Shown in pieces: positions 56,929 through 64,000 of a DNA stretch of 64,000 nt (its first letter is position 1; the number at the start of each line of letters is the position of its first letter). The translations under genes and the position numbers were made by a program. Source of the DNA: Bacteroidales bacterium. GTDB lineage: Bacteria > Bacteroidota > Bacteroidia > Bacteroidales > P3. The notes under the pieces are model-generated. The model was not told the origin of the DNA. It searched no databases and saw only the letters and a program-made list of their open reading frames with translations. The stretch is from contig JAFSOU010000122.1 of the NCBI GenBank assembly GCA_017443265.1, positions 27,863 to 91,862 on the forward strand, read 5' to 3'.

Positions 56929-58023
56929 TCAGCTGTTTCTTTTAAGGTAAAAGACGTTTTCCTGCACGGTTTTAAGCAGGCAGTCGGCAAACTTGTGGCC
57001 GTCGTTGTCCAAAAATTTCACACTGATGGGCAGATAATACATGGGCAGGTGCGCAATGCATTGATAATTAGGATTGTCGGCAATGCGCACCGCGTCTTTT
57101 TCTGTGGTTACTATGGCTTTTGCCTCGTCGGGGAGCTGGGCGAAAGTGTTGGCGATAAGCTCGAAATCCTGGTTGGAAAAGACGTGGTGGTCGGCAAAAG
57201 GCAGGTGCCGCACGGTGGCGGTGGCTGACAGCTTGTCGGCCAAGGGTTGTGGGTTTGCAATGCCAGTTACAAGCAGGATGTCCTTTAAATCGGCGAGTTC
57301 CACATCGGGAAGCCCGTCGTTAAAAGCCACTGGTTTTTGATATTCGATGGATGTGAAAAACACCTGCTGGTGTGGCTTGGCGTTTAGTTTGGCATTGAAT
57401 GCGAATTTCTCGATGGGGTTGATTCCTTCGGGGGTCTTGGTGACGACGATGATGTTGGCCCTACGGTAGCCGTTTCGAGGCTCGCGCAGATCGCCGAAAG
57501 GCAGCACAAAATCGTCGAAAAACGGTTTGCCGTACTCGGTGAGCAGTATGTTCACGGTGGGTTTTACGTAGCGGTGTTGGTAAGCGTCGTCGAGTACGAC
57601 AATTTGTGGCGGTTCGGGCAGCGACAGCAACTTTTCTATGCCTTTGTTGCGGTTTTCGCACACAGCTATGCGGGCTTCGGGATTGCGTTTGTGAAGCATG
57701 AAAGGCTCGTCGCCGATGGTGGAGGTGGTGGCGTTTTCGTCGGCTTGCAGAAAACCTTTGGTCTTGCGTCCGTAGCCACGGCTCAGGTTGGCCACACGGT
57801 AGTCGGGTTGGAGCATTTTAAGCAGATAATCCACAAAAGGTGTCTTGCCCGCGCCCCCCATACACAAATTGCCCACGCTTATGGTGGTTACGCCGTGTCT
57901 GCGCTCCTTTAAGATGCCTGTAGAGAAAAGAAAATTGCGGAACGCCACCCCGGCGGCGTACCAAATAGTGAGCGGAAAAAGTATCCAAGCGAGTATCTTT
58001 CTGAAATTTAGATTGTTGTCCAT
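56929..58023 (-). CDS. lpxK: Tetraacyldisaccharide 4'-kinase
   Basis: A 364-residue kinase that phosphorylates lipid A at the 4' position on the inner membrane. I chose the ATG at 58023; a longer frame would add 54 residues ahead of the membrane segment. Marks are the N-terminal hydrophobic anchor (ILAWILFPLTIWYAAGVAF), the P-loop ISVGNLCMGGAGKTPFVDYL, LSRGYGRKTKGF, GDEPFMLHKRNP and VVLDDAYQHRYVKPTVNI. It confirms an LPS-bearing Gram-negative. A -7 element precedes it. Confidence 0.93.
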   Translation of the reverse strand: MDNNLNFRKILAWILFPLTIWYAAGVAFRNFLFSTGILKERRHGVTTISVGNLCMGGAGKTPFVDYLLKMLQPDYRVANLSRGYGRKTKGFLQADENATTSTIGDEPFMLHKRNPEARIAVCENRNKGIEKLLSLPEPPQIVVLDDAYQHRYVKPTVNILLTEYGKPFFDDFVLPFGDLREPRNGYRRANIIVVTKTPEGINPIEKFAFNAKLNAKPHQQVFFTSIEYQKPVAFNDGLPDVELADLKDILLVTGIANPQPLADKLSATATVRHLPFADHHVFSNQDFELIANTFAQLPDEAKAIVTTEKDAVRIADNPNYQCIAHLPMYYLPISVKFLDNDGHKFADCLLKTVQENVFYLKRNS

Positions 58024-58048
58024 GGTGCCATGATGATAAACCTTGATG

Positions 58049-58056
58049 CAAAGGTA
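58049..58056 (-). promoter_or_regulatory. Promoter -7 element of lpxK
   Basis: Minus-strand TACCTTTG followed by CA, 26 bp before the ATG at 58023. Confidence 0.65.
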
Positions 58057-58270
58057 CTTGTAGCCGAGGATAAAAACGTCGTCGCCCGTCAAAAAATATA
58101 AACGGCATGGTGTTGAATAGATGTCAGTTTGCAGTTTATAGTTAATCGCCTTTGCGCCTTTACGCCGTTTCAGTTCACTGTTCACAGATCACAGTTCACT
58201 ATTTGTTCTCCGCTCCCTTCGGTTGCTATCAAAACATTCACTGAATGTTTCTTCATTAAAAAAAAAATCG

Positions 58271-58278
58271 TATCTTTG
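58271..58278 (+). promoter_or_regulatory. Promoter -7 element of the double-ATPase ABC gene
   Basis: TATCTTTG ends only 9 bp before the ATG at 58288. The mRNA would be nearly leaderless if this is the true promoter. Confidence 0.6.
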
Positions 58279-58287
58279 CATTTTGTT

Positions 58288-60012
58288 ATGGGAAAAATTC
58301 TCGACATAGAAAATCTTAGTGTGAGTTTCACCACCGACGGTGTAGAACGTACTGTGGTCAAGGATGTTTCGTATTCGCTTTATCGCGGTAAGACGCTCGG
58401 CATAGTGGGAGAGTCGGGTTCGGGGAAATCGGTTAGTTCCATGGCCATTTTGCAGTTGCTGCCGCAGAAAAACTGCCGAATAACCGACGGACATATAAAC
58501 TTTTACATCTCCGAAAAGGAGTCTGTGGACTTGCTTTCGCTCGACCTTGGCCAGATGGAGATGTATCGCGGCAAGCATATTGCCATGATTTTTCAGGAGC
58601 CTATGACCTCGCTCAACCCCGTGCACAAATGCGGCGCACAGGTGATGGAGATGATACGGCTGCACGAGAAAGTGTCGGAGAAGGAGGCCAGCCAACGCAC
58701 GTTGCAGCTGTTCAACGAAGTGCAGTTGCCGCGTCCCGAAAAAATTTTCGACAGCTATCCACACCAGATTTCGGGCGGACAGAAACAGCGCGTGATGATA
58801 GCCATGGCTTTGGCCTGCCACCCCGAAGTGCTTATCGCCGACGAGCCAACCACGGCCCTCGACGTAACGGTGCAGAAAGGCATTCTGGAGCTGCTGCGAA
58901 AACTGCAACGGCAATACGAGATGGGCATCATTTTCATAACCCACGACCTGGGAGTGGTGGCGCAGATTGCCGACCACATTGCCGTAATGTACAAAGGTCA
59001 GATTGTGGAACAGGGCAGCAAGGAAGAGGTGCTATACCATCCGCAACATCCTTATACGCAGGGACTTCTGTCGTGCAAACCCCCGATGGACGCACGCCCC
59101 AAACACCTCAACGTGGTGTCGGACTACCTGGCAGGCGATGTGCCTGCGCCGGAATACGAGACCTACGAGGAACGTACTCAGCGACTTACCGAGATTTATT
59201 ACAACAAACAGCCGTTGCTTTCGGTGAAGGACCTTTCGGTGACCTTCCCTCTGGAGAAATCGTGGACCGGACGGGTGAAGAAATCCCTCAACGCCGTTGA
59301 CGGGGTTAGTTTCGAGGTGTACCGCGGCGAGACGCTCGGACTTGTGGGCGAGTCGGGATGCGGAAAGACAACCCTCGGCCGCGCTTTGCTAAGACTGATA
59401 GACAGCAGCTCCGGCAATGTTGTTTACAACGGTTTGGAACTGAGCAAGTTGTCGGCTGCTGAAATGCGCAAGTTGCGTAGCGAGATACAGATAATTTTCC
59501 AAGACCCCTATTCGTCGCTCAATCCGCGAATTACGGCAGGCGGGGCCATCATGGAGGTGCTGAAAACGCACGGCATCTGCAAAAACAACGCCGAGCGGCG
59601 AGCCAAAACGCTGGAACTGATGCGCAACGTGGGGCTGGAAGAGGCTCATTTCGACCGCTATCCGCACGAATTTTCGGGCGGCCAGCGGCAGCGTATCTGC
59701 ATAGCTCGCACCCTTGCCCTCAATCCCAAGCTTATCATTTGCGACGAGTCGGTGTCGGCTCTCGATGTGTCGGTACAGGCTCAGGTGCTCAACCTGCTCA
59801 ACGACCTCAAACGCCGTTACAATTTTACATATATATTCATCTCGCACGACCTCTCGGTGGTGCGGTTTCTCTCCGACCGACTGCTGATTATGCAAAAAGG
59901 ACGCATAGTGGAATCCGGCGACGCCGACGAGATTTACGAGAACCCTCAACAGGAATACACCAAACAACTTATCAACTCAATCCCCAAAATGGAAAAACCG
60001 CAAGCTTTATGA
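58288..60012 (+). CDS. Oligopeptide-type ABC transporter with two fused ATPase domains
   Basis: A 574-residue protein with two complete ABC ATPase domains, like GsiA or YejF. Domain 1: Walker [35 protein letters not shown], signature [17 protein letters not shown] and Walker [15 protein letters not shown]. Domain 2 starts at about residue 310: Walker [17 protein letters not shown], signature [17 protein letters not shown] and [29 protein letters not shown] is the usual peptide-transporter link. I chose the ATG at 58288. No permease or binding protein is next to it, so these must lie elsewhere. It overlaps the secreted-protein gene by 4 bp. Confidence 0.92.
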   Translation: MGKILDIENLSVSFTTDGVERTVVKDVSYSLYRGKTLGIVGESGSGKSVSSMAILQLLPQKNCRITDGHINFYISEKESVDLLSLDLGQMEMYRGKHIAMIFQEPMTSLNPVHKCGAQVMEMIRLHEKVSEKEASQRTLQLFNEVQLPRPEKIFDSYPHQISGGQKQRVMIAMALACHPEVLIADEPTTALDVTVQKGILELLRKLQRQYEMGIIFITHDLGVVAQIADHIAVMYKGQIVEQGSKEEVLYHPQHPYTQGLLSCKPPMDARPKHLNVVSDYLAGDVPAPEYETYEERTQRLTEIYYNKQPLLSVKDLSVTFPLEKSWTGRVKKSLNAVDGVSFEVYRGETLGLVGESGCGKTTLGRALLRLIDSSSGNVVYNGLELSKLSAAEMRKLRSEIQIIFQDPYSSLNPRITAGGAIMEVLKTHGICKNNAERRAKTLELMRNVGLEEAHFDRYPHEFSGGQRQRICIARTLALNPKLIICDESVSALDVSVQAQVLNLLNDLKRRYNFTYIFISHDLSVVRFLSDRLLIMQKGRIVESGDADEIYENPQQEYTKQLINSIPKMEKPQAL

Positions 60013-61316
60013 TAAAACGTCTATTTATAGCACTTTGTGCCACAGCGACAATCCTTTTGTCGTCGGCCGAGGCTCAGACTCCCGAAGCCAACAAGGACAA
60101 ATACGAGATGTTCCGTACGCGTTTGAAATACGAGATGATGTACTATTCCGGCGACGCCACGGTGAAAGGCTCGCACCTGCCTATGGAACGCCGCTACGTT
60201 AGCGGAGGCAAGCTTGTGGGCTATTGGGCCGATGCCACTTGGTGGCAGGGGCATTATGTGGCAGTGCTGGCCACCGAGTATTACCTGAAAAAACTCCACG
60301 GCGAGAACACCGCCGCCACCCTCGACGAGCTGCGGCAGGCCCTTGCCACCTACAATCGCCTGGATTCCGAGGCCGAGGCCTGCTGGGGCTGCGACACTTT
60401 CAAAACCCTCAACGGTTTCTACATCCGCGACGATATGGACGACAGCAGCCTGCCGTTTTTCCCCTTGGTGGACCATATACACGGCGACTACCGCCATTGC
60501 GGCGACGTGCAATCGACATCCAACACCCCGTCGCAGGACCAGGCGTGGGGCACCTACCTCGGCTTGGCACTGACACTTAAGCTTGTGGACGATTCCGCCA
60601 TTTGCAACGATGCCCGGCAAATAGCCCGACGTATGGTTAAAAGTATGCAGTACACCTCGCCCAAAGGCCGAACAAGCTGGCAGGTGGTGAATCCCGTCAA
60701 CGGAAACGTGGAACAGATAGAGGGCGACATAAAATGGCTGAAATACGGCCACGCCAAAGTGGGGACACTGCTCAGCGGCGAGGATATGAATTTCGACCGC
60801 TCGGGAAACGCCTACTGGCGCTCGATGTGGGATGTGGTGCAGAACAACGTGTTTATCTCCAAGACGGGCAATTTCCGCTGGTATGGCATCATGGCCCTCA
60901 CCACGGTGATGAACGACGAGGGGCGCGGCAGTGGACAGTGCTACGACTGGCTGGTGAAAAAATGCTACAGTCTGGCCGACAAACGTCCCGACCTTAAACA
61001 GCCCATACTTTTTCCGCATCTGCCACTGATAAACGTGGTTTTGTACGGCTACAACGGCAAAAAAGCCGACCCAGCCGACGTGTATGTACAGCTGCTAAAC
61101 ACCGCCCCCACACGCGGAGCAGGTACTTATACGCTGAACGATAGTACTGTGCGCACCCCCGCACCGTGGCACACACTGTCGCTGTTCTGCCCGTGGCACG
61201 ACAAATCCACCGGCGATTTCAATATGATTGACTATATGCTGCTGTACAACCTTTACTGCATAGTTTATCAGGAACATCTGCCCGAATACGAGGCGTTTTG
61301 GAGAGTTAGGAGTTAG
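60009..61316 (+). CDS. Secreted protein of unknown function
   Basis: A 435-residue protein with a signal peptide (KRLFIALCATATILLSSAEA). It is rich in Trp, Tyr and acidic residues and in helical stretches, with marks such as GYWADATWWQGHYVAVLATE, CWGCDTFKTLNGFYIRDDMD and WYGIMALTTVMNDEGRG. The composition suggests an alpha/alpha-barrel-like or hydrolase-like protein, but I recognise no family or catalytic motif. It starts in the ATGA overlap of the double ATPase, so the two are translated together. Confidence 0.7.
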   Translation: MIKRLFIALCATATILLSSAEAQTPEANKDKYEMFRTRLKYEMMYYSGDATVKGSHLPMERRYVSGGKLVGYWADATWWQGHYVAVLATEYYLKKLHGENTAATLDELRQALATYNRLDSEAEACWGCDTFKTLNGFYIRDDMDDSSLPFFPLVDHIHGDYRHCGDVQSTSNTPSQDQAWGTYLGLALTLKLVDDSAICNDARQIARRMVKSMQYTSPKGRTSWQVVNPVNGNVEQIEGDIKWLKYGHAKVGTLLSGEDMNFDRSGNAYWRSMWDVVQNNVFISKTGNFRWYGIMALTTVMNDEGRGSGQCYDWLVKKCYSLADKRPDLKQPILFPHLPLINVVLYGYNGKKADPADVYVQLLNTAPTRGAGTYTLNDSTVRTPAPWHTLSLFCPWHDKSTGDFNMIDYMLLYNLYCIVYQEHLPEYEAFWRVRS

Positions 61317-61351
61317 GAGTCGGGAGTTAGGAGTCGGGAGTTAGGAGTCGG
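61311..61351. repeat. Tandem 14-bp repeat at the gene end
   Basis: AGTTAGGAGTCGGG occurs three times (61311-61324, 61325-61338, 61339-61351). The first copy overlaps the stop codon of the secreted protein. Confidence 0.7.
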
Positions 61352-61410
61352 TGGTCAGAGGTCTTTTGACCGATTCTCAGATTTTCCGATATTCAGATAA
61401 AAAGAAAAAA

Positions 61411-61435
61411 AGCCGTGCAACGCACGGCTTTTTTA
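61411..61435. terminator. Bidirectional terminator between convergent genes
   Basis: Perfect 8-bp stem (61411-61418 and 61422-61429), loop AAC, with an A run before and a T run after. An identical stem occurs at 63841-63859. Confidence 0.88.
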
Positions 61436-61460
61436 ACATTTTCTAAATCCGAATTCCGAA

Positions 61461-63575
61461 CTATCTCTTTACTATTTTTTGAGTGGCTTTAACGCTGCCT
61501 GCGGCGCGGAGCTGCACGAAGTACAATCCTGCGGGCAGTGCGCTGATGTCCAGTGTATTGCTGCCTTCGGCCACGGTTGCACGCAGTGCGGTCTTGCCGT
61601 AGATGTCGATAACGGCCACCTCGTTCACTTCGGAGCCTTGCAGAGCTATGTTAAGCACGTCGTTGGCGGGGTTGGGGTAGAGGCTGATGGTGCCTTCCTC
61701 GGCTTGGTCGATGCTCACGGGGAAGGTGTGTATGGTGCCGTCGGGGTGGAGGTACCACAGCGAGCTGTTGTCGGCCTGTGCAATGCTGAATTTCTGGTAG
61801 TTGTTGGCCAGCAGGCTCGACGAGCCCCACAGTACACGGCGACCTTCGTAGTAGTCGGCTTTATAAAGGTCGTCGTTGCCGTCGTAGCGGTAGGGGTAGA
61901 TCTGTGCCACATTGTTTCCGCTGAGGTTCTCTGTGATGTTGAGTGTGGTAGAGGTGTCTATGGCAATGTAGTTGTTCACATCCATGCTGAATCCGGCACC
62001 TATGGTGGCTGTTACACCCCATAACCAAAGGCCGCCCTGGTTTTGGGTAGTAAGGTTGGGGTTACCGTTATAGGAATAGTTGGTGGAAAGACTGTTGTTA
62101 CGCCAGCTGCCGCTTACGAGGTTGACAATGGCTCCGTTGTATATCCACTGTGGGTAACCAAAGGTGTTTCCTGCAACGGTGGTGTTCTCCAATGTAAAAA
62201 TCATTGTGTCGGGATCGTTGTAGCTGTACTGGAAGATAAAATACCAATTCAAAAAGTTTTGCGAGAAGTCGGTGTTAATAATGTGTACATTTCTTGACTC
62301 TTCATGTCCTTTTACTATAAAGTATTTGTTGATAGTGTCGTTGACGAATTCACAATCGTGCATCACCAACTCATTGGCATTGTATACGAAGTGTTCTAAA
62401 TAGGAATTTCTCACCTTTAAGTTGTTCACATTTATGCTGCTTCCGGCGTATCCGTACATAAGGCCATAACCAAATGATGTGTGGCTACTGTCGATAATAA
62501 AGTAGTTGCCGCCCTGTTCGCCGAAGACGAGGTCGCCAGCCGCGTCTAAAATGTTGTCGCTTGATGTGGTTGGCATGTGTAACCGTATGTCCTTTTGGTA
62601 GGGGTAAATCTGAGCATAGTAGGTTATGAGATAATTGTCGGAGAAGGTGTAGTCCTCGGTAAGGTAGTATTTGCCAACGCCGCCGCTACGCACAATGGCA
62701 GTGTCGAGTGTGGCAAAGGCGGTACTTGGGGAAAGTCCGTTGCGGGAGTCATCGCCGTTGATGCCGTCCACATAGTAGGTTTGTAAGTTTTTTATCGAGA
62801 TAGTGGTCGATGCCGCATAAAAAGCTTCGTCAAGAATAGCGAGGTAGTAGGTGCCGGTCTGGGGTAGTTGAGCGCCAATACTATAGCCAGTTTTTATGAT
62901 GCTGTGGTTGTTGTCCATCAACACATAATAGGCGTCATCATAGTAATCAGAAATCACAACAACTTTATTTTGTGTTCCTTGGAAAGAGTAGCCTTTGGCT
63001 TTGTAAGCGTAATTGTTGTACATTATGTAAGGGTATGATGCAACAAAGGTGTCGTTCACTGTGGTGTCGTTAAAAGTGCCGAGGGGGACGTATGTGAGGG
63101 CGTTTAGAGTTGTGGGGGTTATCTCGTCGATAGTGAGGGTGTAGGGTTTTGTTAAGGAACTGCTGTAGCTGTACTCGGAAGCAAGTATGTAATAATTGCC
63201 GGGTGCGAGAGTTATGATAATACGGCTGCCACCTCCCGAGGCGTCGTCGTTGTAGGTTATTAGGTTGTAATTTGAGTCGAGCAGGAGGAGGTATTCGTCC
63301 CAATCGTTCCAGCTGGTTTGATTCAAATAAATGTCGAGCAATTTTGTCGCTGTGAGGATTATGGCATAGCCTTTGGCCCTGTAGCCCGGTCTGATGTCTT
63401 TCAGAATTTTGCCTCCGTCGCTCAAACTGTCGGTTACCGTGTTGGGCAGACTGCTGATGTTGAAAAATGTGTAGCTCAAGTCGCGGGCGTACGCCGAGTC
63501 GCTCGCACTCTGTGCCTTGGCGGAGAAGATACCCGCTACGCAAAGCACTGCGAGAAAAAATAATGCTTTTTTCAT
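61461..63575 (-). CDS. Surface protein with T9SS C-terminal sorting domain
   Basis: A 704-residue protein with a signal peptide (KKALFFLAVLCVAGIFSAKA) and a C-terminal type A sorting domain: EGTISLYPNPANDVLNIALQ, VAVIDIYGKTALRATVAEG, ALPAGLYFVQLRAAG and TQKIVKR. The middle shows two PPC-like beta domains (about residues 30-150 and 155-265: GYRAKGYAIILTATK, APGNYYILASEYSYSSSLTK). YVDGINGDDSRNGLSPSTAF at about residue 270 is typical of right-handed beta-helix proteins, and the following Asn-rich stretch fits that fold. It is probably an adhesin-like or carbohydrate-binding surface protein. Nothing enzymatic is visible. Confidence 0.83.
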   Translation of the reverse strand: MKKALFFLAVLCVAGIFSAKAQSASDSAYARDLSYTFFNISSLPNTVTDSLSDGGKILKDIRPGYRAKGYAIILTATKLLDIYLNQTSWNDWDEYLLLLDSNYNLITYNDDASGGGSRIIITLAPGNYYILASEYSYSSSLTKPYTLTIDEITPTTLNALTYVPLGTFNDTTVNDTFVASYPYIMYNNYAYKAKGYSFQGTQNKVVVISDYYDDAYYVLMDNNHSIIKTGYSIGAQLPQTGTYYLAILDEAFYAASTTISIKNLQTYYVDGINGDDSRNGLSPSTAFATLDTAIVRSGGVGKYYLTEDYTFSDNYLITYYAQIYPYQKDIRLHMPTTSSDNILDAAGDLVFGEQGGNYFIIDSSHTSFGYGLMYGYAGSSINVNNLKVRNSYLEHFVYNANELVMHDCEFVNDTINKYFIVKGHEESRNVHIINTDFSQNFLNWYFIFQYSYNDPDTMIFTLENTTVAGNTFGYPQWIYNGAIVNLVSGSWRNNSLSTNYSYNGNPNLTTQNQGGLWLWGVTATIGAGFSMDVNNYIAIDTSTTLNITENLSGNNVAQIYPYRYDGNDDLYKADYYEGRRVLWGSSSLLANNYQKFSIAQADNSSLWYLHPDGTIHTFPVSIDQAEEGTISLYPNPANDVLNIALQGSEVNEVAVIDIYGKTALRATVAEGSNTLDISALPAGLYFVQLRAAGSVKATQKIVKR

Positions 63576-63901
63576 GATAATAGGGTATTGGTTAATACTT
63601 TTTTTATTTTTTTTCGTTGGAAAATTTTTGCAAATTTACAACTTTTTGTTGAATAGTTGGGCGTTTTTTTGTTAAATTGTTGATTTTTTTTGAATAATAG
63701 TGAACTGTGAACTGTGATCAGTGATGAAGAACGGGGTTGTTTAAAGTTAAGTTGTTAAGATGTGAAGACGTTAAGGTGTTCCATTGTCCTTTGACTTTAG
63801 ACCTTAGACCAATGACAGATTTTCTGATAGATAAAAAAAAAGCCGTGCAACGCACGGCTTGTCTTAGCCTAGAAAAAGTTGACTCCTAAAAGAGACAAAA
63901 A
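63576..63901. other. Intergenic region with repeats and a probable IS left end
   Basis: It holds a GTGAACTGTGATC word repeat (63699-63727), a second word repeat (63785-63815), a hairpin identical to the 61411 terminator (63841-63859), and from about 63860 the sequence leading into the transposase-like frame. Confidence 0.6.
63841..63859. repeat. Second copy of the terminator hairpin
   Basis: The same 8-bp stem and AAC loop as at 61411-61429, with a long A run before it but only two Ts after it. The next bases start a new sequence. Confidence 0.75.
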
Positions 63902-64000
63902 ATGGCAAGAAAAAAAAGCGAAAAAAGAGACAAGTACATGAGCCAAGTCGCCGATATGTACTTCAATGCACGAGTGTCGATAGGAGTCATTTCAAAAAAA
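63860..64000 (+). mobile_element. Probable left end of an insertion sequence (IS3-like)
   Basis: From TG at 63860 an AT-rich stretch with AAAAAGTTGACTCC resembles the left ends of IS3-type elements, and a basic reading frame starts 42 bp later. The rest lies outside the window, so the family call is tentative. Confidence 0.45.
63902..64000 (+). CDS. Start of a transposase-like protein (partial)
   Basis: 33 codons from ATG at 63902 to the right edge. The sequence begins ARKKSEKRDKYMSQVADMYF and continues NARVSIGVISKK: very basic, then helix-turn-helix-like, as in the first frame (OrfA) of IS3-family transposases. Only the N-terminus is visible. Confidence 0.5.
   Translation, partial: MARKKSEKRDKYMSQVADMYFNARVSIGVISKK

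Noticed and set aside
61311..61351. Short tandem repeats considered as a CRISPR array
   Set aside because: Units are 14 bp with no spacers and no cas genes nearby, so this is a simple tandem repeat.

Overview
This window looks like part of a Bacteroidales (phylum Bacteroidota) chromosome. The evidence is type IX secretion (T9SS) C-terminal sorting domains on cell-surface proteins, a GldH lipoprotein, the gene order holB-ricT-gldH-pbp1A, and promoters of the TTTG-N19-22-TAnnTTTG type in front of many genes, with no consistent Shine-Dalgarno sequences. Coding DNA is moderately GC-rich. Intergenic DNA is AT-rich and holds families of short word-like repeats. I cannot name the genus.

Layout. 1-4108: the end of a T9SS cargo gene, then a surface-sugar cluster of a bacterial UDP-galactopyranose mutase, a GT2 glycosyltransferase and a second, eukaryote-type mutase-like flavoprotein. 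4187-7345: leucyl-tRNA synthetase with an extra nuclease-like insertion. 7423-10509: a YD/MORN-like repeat protein, two AT-rich exported proteins and a fragment of an RHS gene. 10936-17618: a CstA-type transporter, a PepSY-like lipoprotein whose leader could form a pseudoknot, a nucleotidase-HD fusion and a large TPR protein. 17799-22668: a partial duplication of the start of ligA that brackets a DUF4143-type ATPase, then intact ligA and a HemW-like radical SAM gene. 23368-32991: a compact eight-gene cluster resembling aryl polyene or flexirubin clusters: acyl carrier protein, fused ketosynthase/chain-length factor, small multidrug-resistance-like protein, LolA-like carrier, hotdog dehydratase, GT2, MMPL-acyltransferase fusion and a CrtI-like oxidoreductase. 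33454-38210: a small membrane protein, dapB, a FecCD-type importer pair and a surface protein with a Fibrobacter-type paralogous domain. 38359-41469: TrmH methyltransferase, LolD-like ATPase, imidazolonepropionase and tRNA-Gln. 41729-44949: Mrp ATPase, LytTR regulator, membrane protein and exported glutathione peroxidase. 44964-55123 (minus strand): ABC exporter, DUF2147, LepA, PBP1A, GldH, RicT and DNA polymerase III delta prime. 55369-64000: DnaB, LpxK, a double-ATPase oligopeptide ABC protein with a secreted partner, a T9SS cargo protein, and what looks like the left end of an insertion sequence.

How the genes fit together. The polyene-like cluster probably acts as one operon: a lipid-like chain would be built on the carrier protein, modified, then moved outward by the LolA and MMPL proteins. 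Envelope functions dominate the rest: PBP1A, LpxK, LolD, GldH, glycan synthesis and T9SS cargo.

The points most worth a second look are the LeuRS insertion, the fused KS/CLF cluster, the pseudoknot-capable leader, the ligA duplication bracketing an ATPase with an HD-protein tail, and the insertion sequence that appears to sit inside a terminator T-tract.
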